Shown: positions 1 through 6,667 of the stretch, piece after piece | Layout of the letters: every line of letters begins with the position of its first letter | Numbering within the stretch: position 1 is the stretch's first letter | Assembly: GCA_039029935.1 (NCBI GenBank) | Contig: JBCCFC010000422.1 | Span: 1 to 9,911 of the forward strand | From: G039029935 sp039029935 | Lineage (GTDB): Bacteria; Chloroflexota; Anaerolineae; Caldilineales; Caldilineaceae | Length of the DNA: 9,911 bases | Reading direction: 5' to 3' | Notes under the pieces: generated by a model | What the model was told of the DNA's origin: nothing | What the model saw: only the letters and a program-made list of their open reading frames with translations | Database searches by the model: none | Program-made: the position numbers and the translations under genes

Positions 1-40
1 GAGTAATTATTCTGTAGCTATTCAGTTTTTGCTTGTCTGG

Positions 41-859
41 TTAATTTGTTAGCTGTAGCATTTCTTTGAGTTCTACCTTTCTATAACCCAAAGGAGCTGT
101 GAACTCATTGTTGTCTATATTCTTATTAGATACTTTCACGGTCTGCTCTATGATTTCATTCCCATATACTGGATAGTCGATTGTCTTCATTGGAAATCCC
201 GAGCTAAAAACCTCTACATATGCCTTAGCATCAGAATTTCCATTCCCACCAAGGCTATGGTCAATTGCTCTAAGTTCACTTAGGTATTGAGTCATCTTCT
301 CAATGTCTACTTCTTGCTTAAAACGCTCGTCGCTGGTTATCCAAATTTCTTCTTCCAGTCTACCATCTACATATATTTCATACTTTACCGACTCATATCC
401 CGCAATCTTTTTAGTATCACTAGTCTTTTTAGAGGATATATCTGACGATTTTCCATTACTGCCTGGAAGGGCGATCCCCTGGCGTTTCATCATAGCTTCT
501 GCTTGTTCTCTTTTGTTTGGAGGAAGCTCAGAGAGTTGTTGTCTCATTGCAGCCTCCATTCTTTGTGCATACTGTTTGTAATATGCAAAGTAGTCGTCAG
601 CTCTTGTTGTTGAATATGTTCTAGAAAGGTTATCAACCTGTATCATCTCTCCGGTGTTCAGATCGAATATGGCATAAAATTGGCCTTCTTCATCAAAAAA
701 TTTAAGTTTATTTTCCTGAATGTAGATTGTACCACTAACTCTTTCCCCTCCGCCTTTTTCATATCTTTCCCTCTCAACAATAAGGCCAGCCATTGATTGA
801 TATGCACAAATAAATAGAAATATAAAAACAATAAAAATTGATCTGAGATAACCTGACAT
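41..859 (-). CDS. Exported DUF4412-like protein of unknown function
   Basis: A 272-residue protein with a typical Sec signal peptide: a short basic start, a hydrophobic core at about residues 7-20, and a likely cleavage after Ser-Met-Ala24. It is therefore periplasmic or envelope-associated. The middle (about 85-150) is Gln/Lys/Ser-rich and probably a helical or flexible linker. The stretch at about 153-175, with an 'AGYESVKYEIYVDG' core followed by EEEIWIT, resembles the repeating pattern of DUF4412 proteins. So does the end, where 'FTAPLGYRKVEL' matches the usual F-x-x-P-x-G-Y-x-x-V closing motif. The family has no firmly known reaction. The ATG is supported by GGAGG five bases upstream (plus 865-869). 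The gene is divergent from thi4 and appears to be transcribed alone. The family call is from memory of its motifs and could be a related DUF; that it is a real exported protein is much surer. Confidence 0.72.
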   Translation of the reverse strand: MSGYLRSIFIVFIFLFICAYQSMAGLIVERERYEKGGGERVSGTIYIQENKLKFFDEEGQFYAIFDLNTGEMIQVDNLSRTYSTTRADDYFAYYKQYAQRMEAAMRQQLSELPPNKREQAEAMMKRQGIALPGSNGKSSDISSKKTSDTKKIAGYESVKYEIYVDGRLEEEIWITSDERFKQEVDIEKMTQYLSELRAIDHSLGGNGNSDAKAYVEVFSSGFPMKTIDYPVYGNEIIEQTVKVSNKNIDNNEFTAPLGYRKVELKEMLQLTN

Positions 860-877
860 TTAGACCTCCGTGTCTAA
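860..877 (-). promoter_or_regulatory. Hairpin around the ribosome binding site of the DUF4412-like gene
   Basis: In the mRNA, TTAGAC and GTCTAA form a perfect 6-bp stem ending one base or less before the ATG. The 6-base loop ACGGAG carries most of the GGAGG Shine-Dalgarno core. It may present or modulate the ribosome site, or be a chance dyad or operator. Function is inferred only. Confidence 0.35.
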
Positions 878-976
878 TATAAGGGATGATAGGCTTAATA
901 TAGGACGTGTAATAAAATAACTTATAAACAGATATTGTGCCAGATTAAAGAATCTAAAATAACAATGCCCTCAGAG

Positions 977-1004
977 TTGACGCACCCTCAATCTGTGATA
1001 GATT
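977..1004 (+). promoter_or_regulatory. Candidate sigma70-type promoter of thi4
   Basis: A -35 element TTGACG (977-982, 5 of 6 matches to consensus) is separated by 16 bases from a -10-like TAGATT (999-1004, 4 of 6). Transcription would start near 1011, giving a leader of about 35 bases that contains GGAGG at 1031-1035. Such a short leader has no room for a thiamine pyrophosphate riboswitch. Confidence 0.45.
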
Positions 1005-1045
1005 AAAACGGACTAATTGAGTGATTTTACGGAGGTAATTGCTTC

Positions 1046-1855
1046 ATGGCTGATACTACAAAGTTTGCCCCAATAGGTGAAAAAGAAGTAACCAGAGCGA
1101 TTGTTGAGGGCTTTTCAAATGAGTTTAATGAATATATTGATAGTGATGTAATTGTTGTTGGGGCAGGCCCAAGTGGTCTTGTTGCTGCAAAAGACATTGC
1201 AAAAGCAAAATACAAAGTGCTCCTAGTTGAGAGAATGAACTATCTTGGTGGCGGATTCTGGATTGGTGGTTATTTGATGAACAAAGTAACTGTAAGAACA
1301 CCTGGCAACGAAGTACTTGATGAAATTGAAGTTCCATATGACGAAGTAGAACCTGGTCTTTGTGTTGCAGATGGTCCTTACGCATGCTCTAAGCTAATTG
1401 CTATGACTTGTGAGGCTGGAGCAAAAATAAGAAATATGACTATGTTTGATGATCTTGTATATAGAGAAAATGGCCGAGTTGCTGGAATTGTTATTAACTG
1501 GACACCAATTGCCAATATGCCTAAAGAAATTACTTGTCTTGATCCTATTGCTATAGAATCTAAGCTCGTAATAGATGCTACAGGACACGATGCTTACTGT
1601 GTAAATAGACTATCTCAGCAAGGACTTTACAAAAAACTCCCAGGACATGGTTCCATGTGGGTTGAAAAGTCAGAGGAAGCTCTAGTTGAATATACAGGAC
1701 TTGTTCACCCTGGTCTGATTGCATGTGGAATGTCTGTAAATACCACTTATGGTCTCCCAAGAATGGGCCCAACATTTGGTGGAATGCTACTTTCAGGTAA
1801 GAAAGCGGCAGAGGTGGCTATCGACATTCTAAAGAATGGCGATGGGCAGGCTTAA
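1046..1855 (+). CDS. thi4: Thi4-family thiazole synthase (thiamine biosynthesis), Cys type
   Basis: A 269-residue enzyme that makes the thiazole half of thiamine from NAD, glycine and a sulfur source; cytosolic. The Rossmann motif GAGPSG lies at 39-44, with the acidic ribose-binding residue at Glu62. The LGGGFWIGG segment is at 67-75. The C-terminal signature GMSVNTTYGLPRMGP runs from 228 and is followed by FGGMLLSG. Length fits prokaryotic Thi4. The key residue is Cys164 in TCLDP. This aligns with the sulfur-donor cysteine of yeast and plant Thi4 (C-x-D-P), where archaeal sulfide-using enzymes have His (H-x-D-P). The enzyme may thus donate its own sulfur once, or use the Cys with external sulfide; sequence alone cannot decide. 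The ATG has GGAGG ten bases upstream. Transcribed alone, with its own candidate promoter and terminator. No TPP riboswitch is visible. Confidence 0.94.
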   Translation: MADTTKFAPIGEKEVTRAIVEGFSNEFNEYIDSDVIVVGAGPSGLVAAKDIAKAKYKVLLVERMNYLGGGFWIGGYLMNKVTVRTPGNEVLDEIEVPYDEVEPGLCVADGPYACSKLIAMTCEAGAKIRNMTMFDDLVYRENGRVAGIVINWTPIANMPKEITCLDPIAIESKLVIDATGHDAYCVNRLSQQGLYKKLPGHGSMWVEKSEEALVEYTGLVHPGLIACGMSVNTTYGLPRMGPTFGGMLLSGKKAAEVAIDILKNGDGQA

Positions 1856-1884
1856 CATTATTTAATATCAAATTTTAAAACTCT

Positions 1885-1921
1885 AAAGGGAATAAGCTCA
1901 CGTAGTTTGTTCCCTTTTTTT
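1885..1921 (+). terminator. Intrinsic terminator after thi4
   Basis: A 14-bp stem (1885-1898 with 1904-1917, three G-T wobbles) closes on the 5-base loop CACGT and runs into a T tract (1915-1921). It overlaps the stop codon of the convergent minus-strand gene at 1920-1922. On the other strand the same hairpin is followed by a mixed T-rich stretch, so it may work both ways. Confidence 0.85.
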
Positions 1922-2705
1922 ATTTTAGCTCTAAATAAACTTTACACTTATCACAAAGAACACCTTCATATTGAATATTTAGCACCTCTTCTTGCCAGTG
2001 GGAGTTTGATAAGCAACACTCTGGATCATCACAAAAAGCCTCCCCAGTTTTTTCATATGAAATTACTTGAAGGGCATAAGATACCAATATTGATGAGATC
2101 TTTGGATCGTCATATTCTACAAACCTTCCCTTATACATTGAATCGAGCTCACTTGTATCCATACCACTCTGTATCATCCTCCCTCTAACATAATAGTATT
2201 CCTTGGGCTTTGCAGGAGCTTCTACTAATCCTGAGGTTGAAATTAATGATGGTGTGCCCATCAGTACAACTCTCGCATGATATCTTCTATCTTCAAATGT
2301 TCCAAAGAGCCTTCCTGTGAAGATTAAATGAATACTTCCATCAGCTAGCTCTTCACCTAGCCTATCAGAAAGTAGCCGATATAGGATCCTCTGCATCCAG
2401 AGTCCGTCATAGAACTTTCCTGGCACGATCTCTTGGCGCATAAGTGAACTAAATTCACTCTCAATATCCGAGCCACTCGAAGTATTAGTTAAGTTAAGCG
2501 GATTTTCTATATCTGTTATCAGAATCGAGGATAATTCTTTAGCCAATTTTCCAATATCATCTGGTGTAGTCGATAGAAAATCCAGAAGAGATCCTCTGTT
2601 TTCAATTTGTAGTCCGTATTGCTTTAGATTCTCTTCAATATAGGAAATTTCTAGTGATGGGGATGGGGAATCAGAGTAGAGATATAGCCGCATGTCATTT
2701 TTCAT
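1920..2705 (-). CDS. DUF6775-like protein with an archaemetzincin-type cysteine motif
   Basis: A 261-residue soluble protein without signal peptide. It resembles the DUF6775 family, annotated elsewhere as putative metallopeptidases. Matching stretches are the MRLYLYSD start, FYDGLW (98-103), HLIFTGRLFGT (126-136), RYHARV (141-146) and SLISTSGLVEAPAKP (153-167). The end has C225-x4-C230-x-L-x18-C251-x2-C254, close to the structural zinc motif of archaemetzincins (C-x4-C-x-M-x17-C-x2-C). However, the window just before it (209-225), where HExxHxxGxxHC would sit, keeps only Gly221 and the Cys. The catalytic His and Glu positions read Val, Ile, Glu and Phe. So it probably binds zinc structurally but may be no protease. 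Start: ATG at 2703-2705, or the in-frame ATG at 2691-2693 that fits the family start better; neither has a clear Shine-Dalgarno. It lies 16 bases after the ridA-like stop, so it is probably co-transcribed. Confidence 0.7.
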   Translation of the reverse strand: MKNDMRLYLYSDSPSPSLEISYIEENLKQYGLQIENRGSLLDFLSTTPDDIGKLAKELSSILITDIENPLNLTNTSSGSDIESEFSSLMRQEIVPGKFYDGLWMQRILYRLLSDRLGEELADGSIHLIFTGRLFGTFEDRRYHARVVLMGTPSLISTSGLVEAPAKPKEYYYVRGRMIQSGMDTSELDSMYKGRFVEYDDPKISSILVSYALQVISYEKTGEAFCDDPECCLSNSHWQEEVLNIQYEGVLCDKCKVYLELK

Positions 2706-2721
2706 CTAAGAAAAGATAACA

Positions 2722-3186
2722 TTAGACTTCGATTTCAGCTATTACTTCAATCTCAACCGGGGAATCGGCAGGAAGCTCTGCCACGCCCACAGCAACCCTT
2801 GCATGCTTTCCCATATCACTGAAAACTTCAAAGAAAAAGTCTGATGCGCCATTTAGAACACCGGCTTGTGCTGTGAATCCTTCGGCACTAGAGACATATC
2901 CAGTTACCTTTACTATTCGTCTAATTTTGCCAAAATCACCAAGGGCTTTACCGATAACTGCGAGTGCATTAATGGAGGCATCTCTGGCAGCTTGGTATCC
3001 TTGCTCAGGAGTAACATCTGCTCCGACTTTACCTTTGAAAGTTAAATTTCCATCTTTGAGGGGAAGCTGTCCTGAGATAAACAATAGATTGCCTGAGATC
3101 ACATATGGTACATAAGCACCTAAAGGATCCGGGGGATCAGGTAATTTAATACCTAACTCCTTTAATCGATCGTTAACCTTTGTCAT
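2722..3186 (-). CDS. RidA (YjgF/YER057c/UK114) family protein
   Basis: A 154-residue cytosolic protein of the RidA superfamily, whose canonical members hydrolyse reactive enamine/imine intermediates released by PLP enzymes such as threonine dehydratase. Visible motifs are ISGQLP (37-42), KGKVGADVTPEQGYQAA (51-67), GYVSSAEGF (96-104), NGASDFFFEVF (112-122), and the closing GKHARVAVGVAELP (126-139) with VEIEVIAE (144-151). Arg130 matches the carboxylate-binding arginine of active RidA proteins. The insertions and 154-residue length (RidA itself is about 128) fit the longer YjgF-like subgroup, whose exact substrate is unknown. The start codon lies inside degP (14-base overlap), with GAGG at 3193-3196 six bases before the ATG, indicating translational coupling. 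Confidence 0.9.
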   Translation of the reverse strand: MTKVNDRLKELGIKLPDPPDPLGAYVPYVISGNLLFISGQLPLKDGNLTFKGKVGADVTPEQGYQAARDASINALAVIGKALGDFGKIRRIVKVTGYVSSAEGFTAQAGVLNGASDFFFEVFSDMGKHARVAVGVAELPADSPVEIEVIAEIEV

Positions 3187-3958
3187 CTTTAACCTCAGGT
3201 TTTAGTGCAGCATATATTGTGTTTGATCCTCGTTTTACTAAGAAAAGGAGACTTTGATCTTCCTTTGAAGTATCAACTTGTTTTCTATAATCATCGAGAT
3301 TAGCTATCTCTTTTTTATTGATTTCTAAAATAACATCCCCTCTGACAAGACCCGCTTCTGCTGCAACACTCCCAGCGCCCACATTGGTTATTACTACACC
3401 GTCAGAAGACTCGAGCCCTAATTTGTTTTTAACTTGAGGAGTAATATCCTGAACAATGAGACCCAATTTTTTCTCAACATCTTTGTCAGGGCTCCTAGTA
3501 GATACTTTAGTGCCATTTTCAGGTAGTTCGCCAAGTTTTACATTCAAAACTTTTTCTTTGCCATCTCTAATGACCTTCATTTTAGTCTTAGTTCCTGGAG
3601 CATAACTAGCCACTAGCTTTGGCAGCTCAGGCATCTCATCAATTACAGTTCCATTTACCTCTACTATAATATCGCCTCTCTTTAAACCTGCTTTGTCTGC
3701 AGGACCTCCATCAGTTATATCAGCAACTAATGCGCCACCGTCATCTTTTAAATTAAGACTCTCTGCTATCTCTGGAGTAACCTGCTGCACATAAACACCT
3801 ATCCAGCCTCTAACAACTTTGCCACCATCTTTTAGCTGTGAGACAATATTCTTTGTCATATTGATAGGAATTGCAAAACCAATACCCTGACCTCTGGCAA
3901 TTATCGCAGTATTCACTCCTACCACTTCCCCGTTGAAATTGAAAAGGGGTCCACCACA
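3173..3958 (-). CDS. degP: DegP/HtrA serine protease, C-terminal part only
   Basis: The C-terminal 261 codons of a Do-type periplasmic protease/chaperone. The reading frame opens with GGPLFNFNGEVVGVNTAI, the second half of the HtrA active-site motif GNSGGPL. It continues with GIGFAIP (the end of the protease domain) and two PDZ domains at about fragment residues 50-141 and 165-255. These contain the usual GG-PADKAGL-GDII and AAEAGL-GDVI patterns. The signal peptide, catalytic His and Asp, and the nucleophile Ser are missing (roughly 200 residues) because the sequence switches to narK at this point. In the same frame the next codons upstream read Cys, Ile, Gln and then a stop at 3965-3967, all foreign. 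The GTG at 3923-3925 is therefore not a real start. The normal gene would run further upstream. The 3' end overlaps the ridA-like gene. Confidence 0.93.
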   Translation of the reverse strand, partial: CGGPLFNFNGEVVGVNTAIIARGQGIGFAIPINMTKNIVSQLKDGGKVVRGWIGVYVQQVTPEIAESLNLKDDGGALVADITDGGPADKAGLKRGDIIVEVNGTVIDEMPELPKLVASYAPGTKTKMKVIRDGKEKVLNVKLGELPENGTKVSTRSPDKDVEKKLGLIVQDITPQVKNKLGLESSDGVVITNVGAGSVAAEAGLVRGDVILEINKKEIANLDDYRKQVDTSKEDQSLLFLVKRGSNTIYAALKPEVKDDKG

Positions 3959-4779
3959 TATTTGTCAAAGAAATAGAGGGCGGCTGTACCGTTGATGGTC
4001 AACTCAATCCCAAAACAGGCAGCGTAGATGAAGAAGAGTGAAATGACACGTTTGTCTTTAATCGCTTCCATAAATGTGCCACTGGCGTCCTTGGCTGGTG
4101 GCATCTCACCCTTGGCGCGCAGTTCCGTGTAGTTTCCATCCGGCGCATCTTGCGTCAAGAACCAGTAGGCTGAAGCGGTCAATAACATCGCCAACCCGGG
4201 CACAACCATCGCTACACGCCACCCCATCGCTGCGGGGACAAAGGTGAGGACAGCGGCAAAGATCAACGGCATGACCGCCTGTGTGACACCACCACCGAGA
4301 TTCCCCCAGCCCGCTGTGGTTGCATTGGCCGTCCCCACAATATTGGGCGCAAACATGACGCTCGTGTGGTACTGTGTAATCACAAAGGATGCGCCAATCG
4401 TACCGATGAGTACACGGGCAATGATGAATTGTGTCGATGTCTGTGCCAAGCCGATGCCCATCACTGGAAGTGAGCCAAGAATGAGCAGCGTCGTGTAGAC
4501 CTTGCGTGAGCCATATAGGGTGCAGAGTGGACCGATAGCGAGACGGGCAATAATCGTTAGTGAAACCGCCGCAATGACCGAGTTCCCCACCTGTGCTGGT
4601 GTCAAGCCAATTGTGGCAATTACGCCGTTGTCACCTTTCATTAATGGCACAATGCCAAACCAGCCAAAGAAACAGAGAAAGAAGGCAAACCATGTCACAT
4701 GGAATGCCCGCATTTGCGGTGTATTAAAACTAAATAGATCAATTTTCGTTGCTTTGTTTTTAAAATCAATTGTAATCAA
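3919..4779 (-). CDS. narK: NarK/NrtP-type nitrate/nitrite transporter, C-terminal part missing
   Basis: The N-terminal half of an inner-membrane major facilitator protein of the nitrate/nitrite porter family. Residues 24-46 form the first helix with the family pattern HVTWFAFFLCFFGWFGI. Arg79 in TIIARLAIGPL (75-85) matches the substrate-binding arginine of helix 2. The nitrate signature NATTAGWGNLGGG lies at 152-164. The ELTINGTAALYFFDKY segment (259-274) belongs to helix 7. The genuine part ends there; the final 12 residues are read from the degP side in a wrong frame, stopping at 3919-3921. Full members have about 430-500 residues. Start: TTG at 4777-4779 just after AAGAAGGAGA; the short spacing leaves a non-standard in-frame ATT at 4774-4776 as an alternative. 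It lies downstream of nirA on the same strand, about 140 bases away across the octamer array, so nirA-narK is likely one unit. Confidence 0.9.
   Translation of the reverse strand: MITIDFKNKATKIDLFSFNTPQMRAFHVTWFAFFLCFFGWFGIVPLMKGDNGVIATIGLTPAQVGNSVIAAVSLTIIARLAIGPLCTLYGSRKVYTTLLILGSLPVMGIGLAQTSTQFIIARVLIGTIGASFVITQYHTSVMFAPNIVGTANATTAGWGNLGGGVTQAVMPLIFAAVLTFVPAAMGWRVAMVVPGLAMLLTASAYWFLTQDAPDGNYTELRAKGEMPPAKDASGTFMEAIKDKRVISLFFIYAACFGIELTINGTAALYFFDKYVVDPFSISTGKW
3945..3960. other. Junction between two unrelated sequences
   Basis: At these bases the homology of two minus-strand genes stops at once. Below about 3955 the minus strand reads as degP from GGPL onward. Above about 3957 it reads as narK up to FFDKY, in another frame. 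The bases TGGTGGAC fit either frame, so the exact breakpoint is ambiguous by several bases. Base composition and gene content change here as well. Either a chimeric assembly/clone or a microhomology-mediated rearrangement. Confidence 0.85.
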
Positions 4780-4805
4780 TTCTCCTTCTTGTGATTAATT
4801 AGCAG

Positions 4806-4933
4806 GTCAGTCTGTCAGCTAGTCAGCTAGTCGGGTTATCAGCTTGTCAGCTAGTCGGGTTATCAGCTTGTCAGCTAGTCAGCCTAAAGTGCTGAAGTGC
4901 TGAAGTGCTGACTGGCTGACTAACTGACCCGCT
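4806..4933. repeat. Octanucleotide-periodic array 1 (16 units)
   Basis: Sixteen consecutive 8-base units remain in perfect register. The early units are variants of GTCAGCTA, some GTCGGGTT and ATCAGCTT; the later ones are AAGTGCT-type (three near-copies at 4886-4909), then GACTGGCT, GACTAACT and GACCCGCT. A higher-order 24-base repeat of three octamers occurs twice (4822-4845 and 4846-4869). The array covers the end of nirA, including its stop codon at 4920-4922. On the minus strand it shares a 19-base core with array 2. Confidence 0.85.
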
Positions 4934-6584
4934 CTTTATAAATCGTTGAAATTTGACTCGCCAACAGATCAACCGTCTCGTCGATAGTTGCCTTTTTGTG
5001 GGTAAGCTCACCCAATGTTGCACCTTCCAGTGAACCGCCAGCGAAGAGGTTAAAGCCGTCAATCACTTTGCCATCCTGTCGCAGCCGTGTCGCCTCCATG
5101 CCTAGTTCTGATGCGCGATGGCGACCACAAGCATGGACACAGCCCGATACGTTGAGGCGAACCATTTTGTCTTTATCGGACAGACGCTCTTCCAATCTGT
5201 GGGCGATGTCGAGCGATAGCCCCTTGGTGTCGTTAAGCGCAAAATGGCAGTAGTCGATGCCTGTACATGTCACCAGTCCCCGTATCACACCCGATGGTGT
5301 TGGACTCCACTCCTGAAGCAGCGGCTCGTCTAATAACGCTGCCACTTTCTCGTTGGGCACGTTGGGGATGATGACATTCTGGTCATTGGTCAGGCGGATT
5401 TCGCGTGTCCCATAGAGGTCCGCCAGATCAGACAGTGCAAAGAGTTGCTCGGCCTTGATGCGCCCGGTTGGGACAACCATGCCAACCGAACTCAAGCCAT
5501 CCTGTATCTGTTGATGAACACCAACGTGGTCCTGTACCAGTGGGTCCGGATTGGTGTAGAGTTGACAGTCCCCTGCTGAAGGCAAATTCTCACCCATCAC
5601 CTTCATGACTTCATCACGGAAGCGGTCGATACCCCACTGGTCAATCAGATACCACATGCGTCCTTTGCCGCGAACCGCACGGTTGCCGTTGTCGCGAAAA
5701 ACGGTTAAAATGGCACGACACAATGCTGGGGCTTGCATGGGGCGAACAAAAGCGTCCAGTGGTATCGCAAGATGAGGCGTTTTGCCACCCATATGCCCAC
5801 CAACCACCACATTAAAGCCAGGCACATCCCGGCTCCCCATCCTGCGCGTTGCTGGCGTCATGCCAATGTCATTGGTCTTGGCATGTGTGCAATCCAGCCG
5901 ACAGCCGTTCATTGAAATGTTAAATTTACGGGGAATGTTCGCAAAGTCTGGCCCCAACAACGAGAGTGCCGTCGCCGTTGTCAATTGATGTGTAGCGGTC
6001 TGTTCATGATGTGTCAGCCCTGTCAATGGACACCCTGTCACATTGCGGAAGTTATCCATACCCGTCTGCTGTGAGCCTAGCCCAACCGCCTGTAATGTCT
6101 CGATAATCGTCGGGATATGCTCAATCGTAATCCAACGTAGCTGAATATTCTGGCGCGTGGTTAAATCACCAACGCCCCGACCATAGTCACGCGAAAGCGT
6201 AGCCACTGTACGCAGTTGTGCGGTGTTCATGACGCCGTTGGAGATGCGCATCCGCAACATAAATGTGCCAGGATTCTGTTTGCGATAGAAGAATCCATGC
6301 CATTTGAAGAAGTCATAGTACTCAGGTGGGATGGCCTCAAACCCTTCATCTGCCCACTGATAGATGTCGTCAAGCAGGCTGAGTGGATTTTTTTTCAGCT
6401 TGAGTTGTTCAACTTTGTTAAGCTTGACTTTGGTAGATGTTTTGTCAGTCGTAGATGCTTTGCCATTCAGCGACACCTTGCCGTTGGTTGAGCCGGCCCC
6501 ATTGGTTAACTTTTGAGAAATATTCGTATCTATTGTTACTATAGTAGATGTGGAACTTGATTTGGTCGGTACAGTTGTTGTCAT
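4920..6584 (-). CDS. nirA: Ferredoxin-dependent nitrite reductase (siroheme, 4Fe-4S)
   Basis: A 554-residue cytosolic enzyme of the nitrite/sulfite reductase family that reduces nitrite to ammonium with six electrons from ferredoxin. The four cluster/siroheme ligands are intact: Cys440 and Cys446 in CTGIDYC (C-x5-C), then Cys482 and Cys486 in CVHAC (C-x3-C). Their spacing closely matches spinach NiR. First-repeat motifs include YGRGVGDLTTRQNIQLRW (134-151), NVTGCPLTG (181-189) and RKFNISMNGC (219-228). Lys220 and Asn222 match anion-contacting residues. Residues 1-60 are Ser/Thr/Lys/Asn-rich low complexity, not seen in the core family. The next-door narK supports nitrite over sulfite as substrate; a sulfite reductase is less likely. 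ATG at 6582-6584 with a weak GGGTAA ribosome site. The last codons (RVS-stop) lie in octamer array 1. Confidence 0.93.
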   Translation of the reverse strand: MTTTVPTKSSSTSTIVTIDTNISQKLTNGAGSTNGKVSLNGKASTTDKTSTKVKLNKVEQLKLKKNPLSLLDDIYQWADEGFEAIPPEYYDFFKWHGFFYRKQNPGTFMLRMRISNGVMNTAQLRTVATLSRDYGRGVGDLTTRQNIQLRWITIEHIPTIIETLQAVGLGSQQTGMDNFRNVTGCPLTGLTHHEQTATHQLTTATALSLLGPDFANIPRKFNISMNGCRLDCTHAKTNDIGMTPATRRMGSRDVPGFNVVVGGHMGGKTPHLAIPLDAFVRPMQAPALCRAILTVFRDNGNRAVRGKGRMWYLIDQWGIDRFRDEVMKVMGENLPSAGDCQLYTNPDPLVQDHVGVHQQIQDGLSSVGMVVPTGRIKAEQLFALSDLADLYGTREIRLTNDQNVIIPNVPNEKVAALLDEPLLQEWSPTPSGVIRGLVTCTGIDYCHFALNDTKGLSLDIAHRLEERLSDKDKMVRLNVSGCVHACGRHRASELGMEATRLRQDGKVIDGFNLFAGGSLEGATLGELTHKKATIDETVDLLASQISTIYKERVS

Positions 6585-6585
6585 A

Positions 6586-6633
6586 TGTTACCCGCTTGAA
6601 TTCACATTTAGAATCGTTTTAAAGAGGGTAACA
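6586..6633 (-). promoter_or_regulatory. Inverted repeat over the nirA ribosome binding site
   Basis: Perfect 8-bp arms TGTTACCC (6633-6626 on the minus strand) and GGGTAACA (6593-6586) are 32 bases apart. The second arm contains the only Shine-Dalgarno-like bases and ends one base before the nirA ATG. Paired in RNA, it would hide the ribosome site; as DNA it could be an operator. The pairing is seen; the role is inferred. Confidence 0.4.
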
Positions 6634-6636
6634 CAA
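6608..6636 (-). promoter_or_regulatory. Weak candidate nirA promoter
   Basis: On the minus strand TTGTGT (6636-6631) and TTCTAA (6613-6608) are separated by exactly 17 bases, each with four consensus matches. The start would be near 6601, giving a very short leader. If this is the true promoter, the terminator at 6668-6704 is outside the nirA transcript. Confidence 0.25.
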
Positions 6637-6667
6637 ACGACATTTGACCAACACCACCGAACCGATG

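Noticed and set aside
1..40. Start of the window as a terminator for the DUF4412-like gene
   Set aside because: No stable hairpin with a T tract was found on either strand in these 40 bases.
961..1045. Possible TPP riboswitch before thi4, because of CTCAGAG and ACCCTCAATCTG
   Set aside because: The conserved CUGAGA and the GAUCUGGAUAAUGCC-like core are not present in order, and a good promoter within the region leaves a leader of only about 35 bases.
3919..3955. Last 12 residues of the narK frame as a real C-terminus
   Set aside because: They are degP sequence read in another frame; the transporter stops after helix 7.
3923..3958. HtrA with Cys in place of the catalytic Ser (CGGPL)
   Set aside because: The Cys codon lies at the junction and the next upstream codons are foreign and run into a stop, so it is a splice product and not a real substitution.
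4806..4933. Array 1 as a CRISPR or as an origin iteron set
   Set aside because: The units are 8 bases with no spacers; there are no cas or replication genes nearby.
5733..5988. Open frames on the plus strand within nirA and on the opposite strands of thi4, potC and potD
   Set aside because: They mirror strongly conserved coding sequence, have no ribosome sites and show no recognisable domains.
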